Assembly: GCA_000467715.1 (NCBI GenBank)
Contig: AJFK01001077.1
Span: 160,104 to 224,103 of the forward strand
Direction: 5' to 3'
Source: Hysterium pulicare CBS 123377
Lineage: Eukaryota; Ascomycota; Dothideomycetes; Hysteriales; Hysteriaceae
DNA: 64,000 nt
This document shows, piece by piece, positions 12,845 through 26,062 of the stretch. The translations under genes and the position numbers were made by a program. The notes beneath the pieces are model-generated. The model had not been told where the DNA came from and did not search any database. It was given only the letters and a program-made list of their open reading frames with translations. Position 1 is the first letter of the stretch. Each line of letters begins with the position of its first letter.

Positions 12845-13927
12845 TCACTTCTTTGCAATATCCTCAGCCTTCTCGTGTATGACTTTGTTAGTTTCCTCGG
12901 ATATTTTGTTGGGTATGTCCTCTGTAGTCGCCTGTTCGGGTGCTTGACCTGGCGTCGCGGTGGCCTTCTCTAGCTCTCTTTTCTCTTCTACCAGTTCATC
13001 TCTTCCTTTGATGGCTTTCTCAACCTGCTCCACTGCTCTTTCAATCTCCACTTCCATGTCTGGCAGTTTGAAGCGCTCGGCAATCAGCTTTCCATTCCAT
13101 CGCTGCAGGACCATTACGTCTTCCGTCCCCTCATTTGTCTGATTCTCTACAACGTTGGCTATCTCTTCAGCTTGTTCCCTTGTAGGAGTTGGCGCTTCCC
13201 TCGATATCTTCCTTGTTGGATACATAAGACCAGCGGTGTACACCTCGTCAAGCTCGGTCGACGGATTGGGTTTGGGTAGTTTGTTTTGGAGGAGAAACTC
13301 CAAATGTTTCGAGCCATTCAGTGCTAGAGAGGTCAACAGAAAATATCTGGGTATAGGACCTCTTCCCTGAACGTACCTTTCCAATGCGAAAATGCTCGAA
13401 AAACTAGGTAGAAAAAAGGAATGTTGGGTATTCTAGGTCACTTGAGCATCCGCATAAGATTCCATTTCTCTGCGTTCTTACACTGGTATCAGCATGAAAG
13501 GTGCCGAGAAGGGCATCCCTATAATGCTCCAGAGCATTCTCTTCTTGTGCAGCGCCTGCCTCTCCGTAGCCAACTTTTGTAATATGCCTGTAATTCTCTC
13601 TTCACGCAGAAAAAGTCCGGGAAAGGTAACTTCGACCTTTTCACTTCCATTCAGTATGGCCTCCTTCCTCTTCGCTGTCAAAGATGGAAGTGTCTTCAGG
13701 CCCCATTCTTCGTATGGTATACGTTTGAAGGCATGATTGCCGTAGATGGTGATTTTCTTCTTCCAGTTACCGATGGCCTTTTCGTCTTTCTCCCAAGCAG
13801 CCCATGTCTCATTGGCCTTGTTGGTGATCTTGTCAATATAACCTCGTTCGCTTGGAAGCTTATCGTGCATACGCTCGCAGTAGATTAAAGTTCGACGCGT
13901 CGATATTGGGAGAAGGAATAACCGCAT
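12845..13927 (-). CDS. Mitochondrial K+-H+ exchange-related protein (Mit_KHE1)
   Basis: The start MRLFLLPISTRRTLIYCER and the following WAAWEKDEKAIGNWKKKI are characteristic of the fungal Mit_KHE1 family, proteins of the inner mitochondrial membrane linked to potassium/proton exchange and organelle volume. Three exons: the first intron has donor GTAAGA right after a codon-split Val (residues SAPFMLIPV), the second exon encodes IPNIPFFYLVFRAFSHWK, and the third continues ALNGSKHLEFLL. The hydrophobic membrane span lies across the first intron. The C-terminal third is acidic and coiled-coil-like with alternating Glu and Lys. The stop is at 12845. The product is about 300 residues. Confidence 0.88.
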
Positions 13928-14434
13928 GACGTGGGATGTGTATATGGGGGACGAAATCTGGAAGAGAAGGTTATCGAGGCCGCGGAGATGTGCGCTCGAC
14001 GGCGCAGAGAAAAGGACTATATCTTCAAATAATTGGTTGGTTCATGTCCATGGCCTGGTGTTGTGGTGGTGCAAGGAACTGGAGCTCCAATTTCTTGGGC
14101 TACGTGAGGTCATCGCTCCGGGCGCTACCAACTGCCCGTGTTCCTGATCTGCATGGCAATTTCCCCCCCAGCCATGTGGTACAGACACCTACCACAACGC
14201 TTCGCAACAACATCCCACCATTGAACCAACACTCCTAGGGCGCATTACCTTCGTTCATAAGTACTAAACTTAAACTTAATTCTTAACATGCCGCAGAACC
14301 CTTCGCCCACCTAATAGTTCCTCTCCCAGCCACGGCCTGATAGCCACCCGTGGCCGTGAGGCTGACCGCGCTGCTCTCACGAACATTCGTTATTAGCTCT
14401 CTCAACCGACCCCTACTATCCTTGCCAAAGGAGA
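13928..14434. other. Divergent intergenic region
   Basis: Lies between the divergent Mit_KHE1 and SRF1-like genes and should contain both promoters. Short open frames only; none has homology or a splice partner. Confidence 0.5.
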
Positions 14435-15798
14435 ATGGCCGCGTTGGCGGGTATCGAGAAGAAAAATGGCGGTATCCTCAAGAACGCGCCGAGCCATCTG
14501 CTGCCCTCTGCAATGCCCCAAGATGCAACCGTAGCCCCGACCCCAAGACCGCTATCAGGAGTCTCCGCTGTATCCTCTACAAATGAGAAACCGCAGGGCC
14601 TTCAATCACCAGCGAGCCGTACCAAGTCATACTCACTCTCGTCGAATCCAACTACGGTCGCTTCGAGTGGAAATGTTGCTGCTGAGAACGAGGAACGCCA
14701 ACGCGCCGTGCGGACATTACCTCGTGAGCCTCATCTAGTTTCAAAGGATTTCTGATTCTAATAGAATTATGTCTAGCTTGGGTACAGACTTTAAGGGAAG
14801 ATGAAGATGCTTTTGGCTTCCCCGGCCAACAGAATCAAATACCTTCCACCCCCGAAAGGATTCGACCCGCGACTCATAATCATGTGCCAATGCCGAAACC
14901 TAATACAGATACTGGACGACATTTCGACCATCTAAGAGAAGGAACTCCAGTTACGATATCGTCTCCCATCGCCGAAACTGCCTCCAAATGGCAACTTTTC
15001 ACAAAGTCAACGGCATATCCGCGACCTTCGTCCTCGAGGGGACGAGGAGAAGTAGTGGATGACAATTGGATGAAGGAGAATCTCCCTGATCTGGAAACGC
15101 CATGGCACCCAGAAGATGAGGTGGACCATGAAGACGAAGCCGGGTTTTGGTTATTGAATCCAAGTCGGCGGAAACGACGGATGAAGCGGATACAGGTACA
15201 GTGGAACATCCCAAACGTTCCTGATTTAGATCTAATGGAGTTTCTTAGCGCAGCATAATGATGCATCCCATGGTCCCATTGGCGGCCCGTCTAACAGTCC
15301 TCACATTCTCCTGTCTAGCCCTAGGTTTAGCTGGCACCATCTTTCACAAGGCCGGCAAGACGAATTGCAACCGAGGCTCTTCTACCTATTTGGCCGTTAT
15401 TATAGACGTTGTCGCTATCGTGTATACGGGCTACATCACGTACGACGAGTACACGAGCAAACCATTGGGCTTACGATCGCATCGAGCAAAAATGCGACTT
15501 ATCTTCCTTGACTTGCTGTTCATTGTTTTCGATTCTGCCAACCTGAGCTTGGCTTTTGACTCACTGACTGATGAGCGTTGGGCCTGCCAGGAAACCCCAG
15601 ACGCCAGCGCCAGTGCGTGCCAGCTTAATGGTGACATTTGTGTCAGGCAGAAGGCTTTGACTGCTACACTTTTGGTGGCGCTCGTGGCTTGGTTGGTGAC
15701 ATTTGCCATCAGCACACTCAGGTGAGTAGTCCATGACATATGCTTCTCAGCACTGTTACTAATAATGAAACAGGTTGATCGAAAGAGTTGCTCGGTAG
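14435..15798 (+). CDS. SRF1-like four-helix membrane protein (phospholipase D regulator family)
   Basis: Resembles fungal proteins annotated as regulator of phospholipase D SRF1. The N-terminal half (MAALAGIEKKNG onward) is hydrophilic and disordered. After RRKRRMKRIQ a 53-base intron (15196-15248) is removed, giving RSIMMHPMVPLAARLTVLTF and the first of four membrane helices. The others are near AVIIDVVAIVYTGYI, RLIFLDLLFIVFDSANL and TLLVALVAWLVTFAISTL. An earlier intron (about 14722-14775) joins LP to PWVQTLREDED. A last short intron after ISTLR gives a tail LIERVAR and a TAG at 15796. The same frame continues past that TAG with a fifth hydrophobic stretch; see findings. About 385 residues to the TAG. 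The family assignment rests on the basic-helix plus four-helix layout and is good but not certain. Confidence 0.75.
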
Positions 15799-16194
15799 TA
15801 CCGTCAGAGTGACTTGCCCTGGATTTTCATTGGCGTATACGCAATTGTCGCGATTCTTCTCCTGTTCATCAGCGTGGCGTTCTCATGGGCATATACGGTT
15901 AGCGGGTTACGGGCGGTTCTTTGATTTTTGATGATGCATAGCATGCACAGCAATCCTTTATTCGGGGCGAAGAAGAAAGATGAGAGTACTTTGCACACGC
16001 ATATTCCCTTGACTTTGCTAGCGTTACTGTATACCTATACCATAGCTTCCAGTGCTTAATGGTAAGAACTAGTACGAGTATCATCAAGACAACTGTTTAC
16101 GGTCTGACGGCTCATTCTCCACGCCACCAAGCACGTGCGGCTTTCACGACGTGTCCTTCCATCATCTAGACTAATGGACTTCCATTGTTCGCCT
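15799..16194. other. Intergenic; begins with in-frame hydrophobic extension of the upstream gene
   Basis: The first 110 bases continue the frame of the SRF1-like gene after its TAG and encode a hydrophobic stretch (WIFIGVYAIVAILLLFISVA) before the next stop. The rest shows no gene. This may be readthrough, a recent nonsense change, or chance. Confidence 0.4.
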
Positions 16195-16858
16195 TCACGA
16201 GTACCCGGCCTCCAGAACCGGGCCTTCATCGCCGTAAATCGGATCCCGCTTGAACCACTTCACTTCCTTGATCTCCTCCACCTTCTTCTCCTCTCCTTCG
16301 CGTCCGTAACACATGTCCCAACTACAACCCTTTGGGTAGCTACCCACCATACCGAATTGACCCGTCTCACTCACATCCTCCAGCAGTCGATGGCCAACCT
16401 GCAAAGTCATCATCAGTACACACTTCCATTCGGCAAACCTCGGTTCCTTTTCCTTGCCCCGTGAAACCTGTGAATATTAAGTCGAGTTCCTGAGTACTTA
16501 CCCCAGCAGGCACAACAATAGCATCCCCAGCCCCAACTTCCGCTTCATACCGACCTGGATTTTCTTCTCCGCCGAAGAGGAGTTTAGCTTTCCCGGAGTA
16601 AATGCACAACACTTCGTGTGTGGTGCTGTGGAAGTGCGTTGTGCTGTACATTGTGTAGCGCCATTGTGGAGTGACGACGCCGATGGTGGAGAGATGGGCT
16701 TCTATGGCGGAAGGAGAAGTAGTTGGTGGGTAGGCTGAGTGGTAGATGAGAAGGGGATGCGATTGGATGGAGGAGTTGGGGATGAGATTGTGGGCGGGGA
16801 TGAGATGGGTGGAGGCGCGGAGGGCGGACAGGGGCGTTAGGGTGATTTTGGGGGACAT
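16195..16858 (-). CDS. Single-domain cupin protein
   Basis: Small beta-barrel cupin of the RmlC-like fold. Cupin motif 1 is HFHSTTHEVLCIYSG (two His, Glu and Gly in the correct spacing). Motif 2, GDAIVVPAGVGHRLLED, is only complete after splicing an intron whose donor GTAAGT follows PAG. The C-terminal half (MVGSYPKGCSWDMCYG) is shared with fungal cupins often called hypothetical or AraC/RmlC-like. The start MSPKITLTPL (16858) is preferred to a Met six codons upstream because fungal relatives begin close to the conserved sequence. The three His/Glu metal ligands are all present, so a metal-dependent enzymatic or sugar-binding role is likely; the substrate is unknown. Confidence 0.88.
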
Positions 16859-17737
16859 GGTGGGTATAGACAGCAAGATTCAATGATGGGTTGTGTGTTT
16901 CGGTGATATTTGGAGGGTGAGAAGGAGAGAGGAAATGTGAGGCAGACGTCATCGATGGGTCATATCTTTTCCCGAGTGTTGATCTTTCCATACATTCGAA
17001 ATTGGATAGCAGATACCTATGTGATACTTCGACTTGTCATGAACCTCTGCAATGGGGAGCAGATGGCGTGCTAATGAACGCCGATGAGATGCGCTTGGCG
17101 ATACTATTGAGTGTGCGAACCTTGGGACATTGTTGAAACCTCTAAAGAATAAAAAATCTTCACTACTTTTCTATACGTTGGAGAATTGACATAGGGTTTT
17201 AAGTGGTTTGATGAAGAGACTATTTATAGCTTTCAACGGTTCTCTTGATTTCTTTGTGATAGTTAGTCGTCGGCGGAGTGATTGCAGAAGAGCGGAAGTC
17301 TTGTTCGAACTCCTATCTGGTAGGGCTGAATTGAGTCAGGCGGCAAATTCCGCTCCGCCTGACGCTGCCTTGAGCTGGTGGAAGCCTTGAACCTTACACA
17401 CATTCACTTCAACCCAAATCCTCGCCTCTTCCTTTCACTTCCTTTCCTTGTCCCTCTCGACTCTTCTTCTTCATGCCAGCATCACATCACGCACGGCTCA
17501 CTCAAACCTGAATTCACTACCCGCCGCTTACAAAACCCGTTTCGCCTTCTTCCCGTCCTCCACCCTCTCCACACCGCGTTGCACCTTCCACCCATACTCC
17601 AACGCAACTCGACTTCCGCTATTCGATTCACCTCTTCCTCCCACTCATATCTCGAATAAACCGGCACGATACCTTTCCTCAAGCGCCTCAAAGCGCCTAC
17701 AAAACGTGCCCCAGAGCACGCGACTGTCGTTAGCAAC
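16859..17737. promoter_or_regulatory. Divergent region; CT-rich leader of CUL1
   Basis: The stretch from about 17395 to 17737 is pyrimidine-rich on the plus strand (runs such as CTCTTCTTCTTC) and directly precedes the cullin ATG, so it is probably the CUL1 leader and core promoter. Open frames across it use non-ATG starts. No other gene is apparent. Confidence 0.5.
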
Positions 17738-20515
17738 ATGTCATCTGGAATGCCCCCAGTCCCGCAGAAGGACGATGTCAAAGCAACGTAAGTAGTTTTT
17801 CTGCACAGTTTGCATCTCTACACCTTGGTTGGAGTCTGGAACTTACCCGAGCCTACCAACAACCCTCGGGTCTTGAAGTCATACATAGAGCCGCACCGGT
17901 GACTCGGTGAATTTCTGGTCCACGTGGAGTTTGCATATTCACCTCCCAGTCCGCTGCTCCTGCACGTATGGTTGAATGAGCAGCTATCTTCAAACTGCCT
18001 TTATGTTGGTATTACGCCGCAAACACGACCTCATACTCGATTCCCATCAACATTCTAGCCATGGACTTCCCCTTTCAAGCAATTCAAATCGATTTATTCG
18101 GACCCATTTGTGATAAATTTTGCTTACCATATCCTTTCAAATGCAGATGGACCTATCTCGAAGCGGGTGTTGAGAAAATCATGACCAACCTCCGAGGCGG
18201 CATGGACATGAAGACCTACATGGGTCTTTACACAGCTATCCACAACTTTTGCACAGCACAAAAAGCTGTATCCGGCGCATTCCAAAATACCAATAATCGA
18301 GGAGGTGGTAATCTTCCCTGTCCGTATCTTTCAAGATTGGCATGCTAACCTGTGTGACAGCCCATCTACTCGGAGAAGACCTATATCAGCACCTTATCGA
18401 ATACCTCAAGAACCATCTCCAAGGTGTACAGGCGCGCTCGAAAGAACATGTTGACGAGGCGCTTCTCACATTCTACATCAAAGAATGGGACCGATACACC
18501 ACCGCTGGCCAGTATAACAATCATTTATTCCGATACCTCAATCGACATTGGGTAAAGCGGGAAATGGATGAGGGAAAGAAGAATATCTATGATATCTACA
18601 CCCTCCATCTGGTACGATGGAAAGAGGATATGTTTATTGGTACACAAGAGAGCGTCATGCGCTCGGTTCTCAAGCTTGTGGAGAAACAACGAAATGGCGA
18701 GACTATCGAACAGTCACAAATCAAGAGCGTTGTAGATTCCTTCGTCTCGCTTGGTCTGGATGAGTCCGACAGCACAAAATCGACGCTCGATGTCTACAAG
18801 GAATACTTCGAGCGCCCGTTCCTAAAAGCTACCGCCGAATACTATGACAACGAGTCAAAACAATTTCTTGCGGAGAACAGTGTTGTTGAATACATGAAGA
18901 AGGCGGAAGCTCGACTAGATGAAGAGAAGGAGCGTGTTCCTTTATATCTGCTTAACGAGATCATGTCCCCACTCATGCGGACGTGCGAAGAGGCTCTCAT
19001 CACAAATCACTCTAGCGCGCTCCGAGAAGAGTTCCAGGTGCTTCTAGACCATGACAAGCAAGAAGATCTTGGCCGCATGTACAAGCTTCTCGCCCGTATC
19101 CCCGAAGGTCTTGATCCTCTTAGGAACCGCTTCGAAACACACGTTCGGAAAGCTGGTTTGGCAGCTGTAGAGAAGGTTGCCCAGGAAGGTGACAGCTTAG
19201 AACCCAAGATATACGTGGAAGCTCTTCTTGAGGTCCATACACAATACCAGGATCTTGTCAACCGCGCCTTCAACGGCGAATCCGAGTTCGTTCGATCGCT
19301 AGACAATGCTTGCCGAGAGTTCGTCAACCGAAACAAGATTTGCAAGTCCGGATCCAACAAGTCTCCGGAACTGCTTGCGAAGTACACCGACCAACTGCTC
19401 AAGAAATCGACAGCCAAGATGACAGAGGAGGATGATATGGAGAAACTTCTAACTCAAATCATGACTGTCTTCAAGTATATTGAGGACAAGGATGTTTTCC
19501 AGAAGTTCTACTCCCGAATGCTGGCCAAGCGCCTCGTACAGACCTCGTCTGCATCAGATGACGCCGAGACCAGCATGATTAGCAAGCTGAAGGAAGCCTG
19601 TGGTTTTGAGTACACGAACAAGCTGCAGCGTATGTTCCAAGACATGCAGATCTCGAAAGACTTGAACTCCTCCTACAAGGACTGGCAATCCGACAATCTT
19701 GGGGCGGATGAGCTCAAAAATAACGTCGACGCCTCCTATCACATTCTTGGTACCGGTTTTTGGCCGTTACAGCCACCAACTACTCCCTTTGCGCCACCCC
19801 AGGTCATTGTGAAGACCTACGAACGATTTGCGATGTTCTACAATAACAAGCACCAAGGCCGTAAGCTGACTTGGTTATGGCAATTGTGCAAGGGTGAGAT
19901 GAAGGCCAATTATCTCAAGGTGCCCAACTCGAAGGCATCACCTACCTTCCAAGTATCAACCTACCAGATGGCAATCCTTCTACTGTTCAACGACAGCGAT
20001 ACTGTGACGTATGAGGAAATGCTGGAGGGCACCAAAATTGCGAAGGAGACGCTAGATCCTAGCATTGGTGTGTTCATCAAGGCTAAAATCATCACTCCTT
20101 CGCCTGAAAACGCAAAGCCAGAACCTGGGACAAGCTACAAGTTGAACCACGGCATGAAGGCCAAGAAAGTAAAGATCAACCTCAACATTGGTATCAAGAG
20201 CGAGCAAAAGCAGGAAGTCGAGGATACGCACAAGACGATTGAGGAGGACCGGAAAATCCTCATGCAGGTTAGTAACCATCATCCCTCTTCTTTCACCTTC
20301 CATCCAAATACTAACGTATATCGTAGTCGGCTATTGTGCGTATCATGAAGTCTCGAAAGAAGATGAAACACCAGCAACTCGTGTCGGAAACCATTCAGCA
20401 GATCAAGAACCGCTTCATGCCAAAGGTCCAGGACATTAAGAAATGCATCGACATTCTTCTCGAGAAGGAGTATCTAGAGCGTCTGGAAGGCGATGAGCTC
20501 GGCTACTTGGCATAG
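17738..20515 (+). CDS. CUL1: Cullin-1, SCF ubiquitin ligase scaffold
   Basis: Scaffold that joins Skp1/F-box substrate receptors to the Rbx1 RING subunit. Exon 1 encodes [16 protein letters not shown] and ends at 17787; a 359-base intron leads to [20 protein letters not shown], the conserved cullin N-terminus that contacts Skp1. A second intron precedes [12 protein letters not shown]. The large third exon covers the cullin repeats and the cullin homology domain, including [19 protein letters not shown] and [14 protein letters not shown]. The last intron splits LMQ from [18 protein letters not shown], the winged-helix neddylation segment with its acceptor lysine in IVRIMKSRK. The protein ends EGDELGYLA as expected. 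About 765 residues, intact. Confidence 0.97.
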
Positions 20516-21392
20516 TTTGCTGTTCTCTTCATTTGTTGATAGCATATCCAACTCTTTGCGGGAAATTGTCGGGGGATATCTCATACTTGCTTACTTGCCT
20601 TCCTCCATTCAGCCAGCCAGCCAGAGAGTGAGTGAGTGGGTAAAGGCGGTGGTAAAGTTCACTTACGTAGGAAACGAAACGATCTGGCGTTCAAGTCAGA
20701 CAAAGCAAATAGGCGATAGCGGGAGATGCACAAGCCTTACTTAGATCACAGCTTGGTTTACCTTACTGACGCGGTGTATGCGTGTGTGTGCCTCTCGGGC
20801 TGTCTCTTTTTATCTGCTAGACGGGCTGGGCCGGACAGGCCCCTCTCTTCAGGTCTGGAAATTGGGCGTTCCTCTTTTTCCTTTTCTTCATTCCCGTCTC
20901 ATTCATGGAATCATAGGCGTCTCCCTTGAAATGAAATATTATATGATCAATCACTAATTGGTTTTGATTGCGAGGTTCCCTTGTGAGATTTGTGACGTTG
21001 CGTCGCTTGGATAGCTTTTGGTATGATGATTACCTAAGTAGGGTTTGGTATTCACACACAAAACGGATGCTAGGGCTAGGTACCTTCGCCTTCACGTGGC
21101 GACTACTTTCACTTTACTTCTCACCACTTGCGAGGATGTATACTTTTGAATCAACCACACTACCTGCACTACTCCTTTTCACCCTTTCTATGTTTTCTGA
21201 TTTATGGCTATCATGACCTTTCCTTTAATACCATTGAAATATTCTACTTACTTTAGCGGAGTGTTTTCAGTCATGGCCCTCCCACCCATCTCCCAACCAG
21301 AGCGGAAAGGCAGAACTGGCAAAACATCTAATCTAGTCTACCCAACGGCACAGCAAGCCACAGAGAGGAGAGAAGAGATCCTAATCCCAAAA
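20516..21392. other. Intergenic between convergent CUL1 and ABC transporter
   Basis: Convergent 3' flanks. A short CAGCCAGCCAGC then GAGTGAGTGAGTG simple repeat lies near 20610-20640. No gene supported. Confidence 0.6.
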
Positions 21393-24300
21393 TCACGCAA
21401 CAGCCCTATCCAAACTCTGCCCCAAACACATCTCATAATACATGCCCCTCTTGCCCAGCAACTGTCCATGCGTCCCCATCTCCGCAATGCCCCCCTTGGA
21501 AAAAACAAAGATACAGTCAGCATCCTTGATCGTACTCAACCGATGCGCAACCGCAATCGTGGTCCGTCCTGAACTAGCCTTCTCCAACGCAGCCTGCACC
21601 ACTTTTTCTGACTCCGTATCCAGTGCTGATGTTGCTTCGTCTAGGAGGAGTAAGCGCGGTTGACGAATCAACGCGCGTGCGATGGCGATTCTCTGCCTCT
21701 GGCCGCCGGAGAGCTGCGTCCCGCGCGAGCCGCAGAGCGTAGAGAAGCCTTCTGGGAGAGAGGAAATGAAGTCGAAGATGTTAGCTTGGCGGGATGCGGA
21801 TTCGATTTGCGCGTCGAATACGGAGACATCGGAGGAAATGTCAAGGCCGAGTCCCATGGCGATGTTGTCGCGGATGGAGCCTTGGTAGAGGACGGGTTCT
21901 TGCTGGACGAGGGCTATTTGGCTTCGGTATTTGCGGGGACAGAGTGAGGTGATGGGCTGCGAGTCGAATAGGATATGGCCAGATGTGGGATCGTAGAAAC
22001 GTTCGAGGAGGGCGATCATTGTGGTCTTGCCGCAGCCGGATGCGCCCACGAAGGCGACGAATTGGCCGGGATGGACCTGGAGATTTGTTAGAAAATGCAT
22101 GGTAGGATCCATTGAAATTAGTCAAACTTACATCAACACCTATACCTTGGAGGACTTTTGCTTTAGACCGGCTGGCATAGGAAAATTCCAACTTCTGACA
22201 TTGCACATCGACTGGACCATCACCGTCCTTTTCGTTAGGCCGCTGAGAAGGATCCTCTTGCATAGTTGGCTTCAACTGCCGGAGCCAGAGAATGTAGTTG
22301 GCGGCGTGCTGTGCTTTGGTGATGCTTGTAGTATATGCAAAGAATGCAGCCGCCGCTTCGCCGGAAAATATCACGCCAATGAAAACGATGAAAAATTGAG
22401 ATGTTGAGTACTCTCCCGTTGATATCAGACGTCCGCCGTACCTATTCTGAATTAACAGCTTGCAAAAAGAATGATGTACGAGGGTGGAAGACGTACCAAA
22501 AGCCAAGTGCCATGGCTGGGAATGATATCGATTGCGTCAAAGCGTACCAAAACATTGTCCACACCAGAGCCTTCGTAGACCGTCGAGCCACGCCACGAAG
22601 GCAGTCATGGTATCTTTCAAGAATGTGTCCTTCGAGAGCAAGAGAGGAGACTGTGCGGATCGCTGACACAGCCTCAGTCGCGAGGGCTGCACTTGTTGCG
22701 AATCTCTCGGAATTTGCATCTTCAAGTTTGACTTCCAGACGTATGCGAAGATATCCGCACAACACCAGAGGCGGAAGGGCCCCAAAGACTGCCACAAGGG
22801 CCAACTTCCAGCCCACGATGAGAGCCAAGATAGAACTTGACACAACATTGACGACATTGACGAGGATTAGCATGAGATTAAATCCTAGAAGCTCCAGGAG
22901 ATTGTTTGGATAGCTTGAAAGATTCGACGCAAGAGCGCCAGTTGCGTTCTCTTCTTTGTCGAAGAAGTCCATGTCTTGCTGTAGCAGATTCTGGAATATT
23001 TCTAGACGATATCTCCGGGAAACAACCTGTCAAATGATAAGCTATGTGACCGTTAGGGCAGAAGGCGCTCATACTAACCTGTGCCACGATATTGCTGAAC
23101 CATCCTATAGCAGCATAGACAACTAGATTACCCAGTGCCACTATAAAGAATATAAGAGAATAGAAGTCACCTTGTTTGATATTCTCAGACGCTTGAAGCT
23201 GGAATGCCTTCACGATTCGGGAGAACAAGATTGCTTGGGCGGGGAATGTCAAGCCTGAAAAAGGAGTTAAACGTGGATTTTGATTTGCCCATTTCGACAC
23301 GTACCTCCAATGATAGCTGCAATGGCAAGAATGAGGAAACAACGCCACAGGCTACCCTGCTCTCCAAGCAGAATCCATAGGCACTTAATCAAGCTGTAGT
23401 CCATACTTCCTTCCTTGCTAACCTTCGATTTATCTGTCCCATGCGTGGATTCACCCTGGGTTTTTGTTCGAAACAAAGAAGGTCTTCGATTCAACGCGCC
23501 TTCTTCTGCATGATCCTGGTCATCGTTGTCGCCTTGTCCAAGATCTTGTGCTCTCACCAAGCGAGCATAAGCACCTTGTGCCTGAATCAGCTCATCGTGG
23601 TTACCCTGCTCTAGAATTATGCCTTTGGATATGACCGCAATATTATCGGCGTTTTGAACAGTAGATAATTTGTGGGCTATGACGATTGTCGTCCGGTTTG
23701 TAGAGACATTATCAAGGGCTCGCTGTACAATCTTCTCTGCTTTCGGATCCAGCGCACTGGTGGCCTCGTCAAGTAGCAACACTGTCGGATTAGACACAAT
23801 ACTCCGTGCAATTGCCAGCCGCTGCTTCTGTCCTCCAGATAGCATCATAGCTCTCTCGCCAATCTGCGTATCGTATTTCTGCACGTTCTTAGAGTACAAT
23901 TACTGGTGAAATGTGGGAATGTCATACCTGGGGCAGGTTCTCGATGAATTCATCTGCATAAGCAGCTTTGCACGCTTCCTCAACTAGATGTCGTTGCTCC
24001 TCAGTTGATAAACTTGCCTTGTTTGTGCCAAATAATCCGAAAGCCACATTTTCGAAAACCGTTCCACTGAACAAGGTAGGTTCCTAAGAAGATTGAGCGT
24101 TAGTTTCCTCATATTCGGTACCAAAGGACTGAGGGTTAGGAATCGGTGTTGATATACCTGTTGCACTAGACGCATATTCGTCCGTAGCCATTGTATATTA
24201 AGCTCTCGGATGTCCATTCCATCAAGATAGAGAGTACCTTCCGACGGATCATACCAGCGCTCCAAGAGGCCCACAATTGTACTTTTCCCGGAGCCGCTGG

Positions 24301-25751
24301 AACCCACCAGAGCGGTGGTCTTCCTTGCAGGAATTGAAAGACTCAACCCTTGCAATACCTTCACATCAGGCCGTGTGGGATAGGCAAAATGCACATCACG
24401 GACTTCAATGTCGCCAATGCATTGGTCTGGCATTGCTCCAGTCTGAGAAAGGGAATCGATCTCAGAAGGACGGTCGATTGTCTTGAACAAGTCCTCGGCT
24501 GCTGATGCGGCCTTCGTGATCTGTAGAATTTGCGGCGCGATAGATGTCATTGCTGTTGCTGCCACAACAACAGCCAAGATGACCCTGGAAAGATCAATAA
24601 CCACAAGTAATGTCCAATTTAACTTCACTTACGTAAATACACTTCCGGATTGTTTGATCTCTCCACTCGCATACATTCTGATACCTTGCCAAAAAGCAAG
24701 TCCGTAGCCACAATAGACGCAAAAGAACTCGGTAGAGAAGAGGACCGCGTAATTAGGAGACTTTTTCATACCCACTTTCATTGCATCGGCCAAGAATGCA
24801 TCATATTTAGTTGAAAGCAAAGGCTGTAGCCAAAAGGCATGAACTGTACGCATGGTGGATAAAACCTCTTCGGCGAGCAGTCCAGCTTTGGATAGTATTG
24901 GGAGTATCCGACCCTCTTGCTTTGTGTCAATGCCAATAGTGACGCCAGTAACGACGATAATAGTTGGAACGATAGATACTGTGATGAGGGTAAGTTTCCA
25001 CTGGACAGCGAAGGCCACTACAAACGCTGTCACAAACGTGGAGATCCCCTGGATGGTGAGAGTCAGCTTCTCCGAGATTCCTGTATTCACATTGTTGCCA
25101 TTTGTAATAGCTTGAACTGAGACAGATCCAGCGTCTGCAGAGTCAAAATAAGCAATGTTTTGCCGTAGTGTCTTCTCGAGAAAGTCGATACGGAGCGACT
25201 TTGTTGTTCGAATAGCAGATATAGAGATTGTAACCTAACACGAATGAGAACTCGAAGTGGAAATGGAGACTTTCGAATGGAAGGCTTACCGAATACAGAT
25301 ACACGAGTGCGAACTTTCCAATGAACAAGTAAACGAAATAGAGACTAGACATGTCAGTATATCCCCTACATAGATGGTGAAAGGGGCCGATTTGCCTCAT
25401 ACCTATATTTATTGATCTCGGAGCGAAACTTGGCTGGGGAAATCTGCCCGGTAGCAAATCCATTGAAACTGGTGACAAATTTCCCAAATATCAAATCCAT
25501 CAGTGGTAAAAGCGTGCCTGCAACTATTGCCGCAGCAAAAGCAGTACACATCAAGGACCAGCTTAAGGAATCAGCATATTTGAAAACGCGCTGGGTCTCG
25601 TTAGCCAACACACAAAGGGCTGAATCACGAAGAATATGCTTACCCAGTAGCTCTTCATCCCCCCATTCTCCTTCGGGGGCGGTTCAGTGCCGTCCCCCGA
25701 ACCATGCTTGCTTTCCCTTCCCGGGGACGATTTCTCTTGACTAACGGCCAT
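21393..25751 (-). CDS. Full-length ABCB-type multidrug exporter
   Basis: A TMD-NBD-TMD-NBD half-duplicated ABC transporter of the P-glycoprotein/Pmd1 class, about 1,250 residues with many short introns. NBD1: Walker [11 protein letters not shown]-loop LVQQEPTLFSG (split by an intron), signature [13 protein letters not shown], Walker [15 protein letters not shown]-loop [12 protein letters not shown]2: [56 protein letters not shown]. Both ATP sites look catalytically complete. The N-terminus ([17 protein letters not shown]) is hydrophilic and cytosolic; the linker between halves is charged and Ser-rich. It probably exports lipophilic toxicants or metabolites at the plasma membrane. It is transcribed away from a Zn2Cys6 regulator 312 bases off, a common pump-regulator arrangement. 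Confidence 0.95.
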
Positions 25752-26062
25752 TTCTATTAAAAAGACAAAGTGCTATACAATAGGCCGAGTCTCTCAGAAA
25801 TTGAAAGCTTGCCATCCTGATCGAGGAAGAGGATATTTCGCAGGGATGTACTCCGAGCGGTGAATGGTTACGATCCGCAACGCGCGGGATCCGAGCTAAC
25901 GATGAAGCCGAGCTACCTAAACGATGACGACTTGATATGGAATAGGCATGTCTTGGCACAAAGGATTGAAACGATGCCTCACAAAGGCGGCATTGTCCGA
26001 GAATGTCTTTCCTTGGCATCTTCGCAACCGTCGGCGTCCGTTAAAATACAAGAATATTGGAG
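25752..26062. promoter_or_regulatory. Shared divergent promoter, ABC exporter and Zn2Cys6 regulator
   Basis: Only about 310 bases separate the two start codons, so the promoters must overlap. It contains CGG-type half sites such as TACTCCGAGCGG (25850) and CGCAACGCGCGGGATCCG (25877 onward), of the kind bound by Zn2Cys6 dimers. I cannot tell which, if any, the neighbouring regulator binds. Confidence 0.45.
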
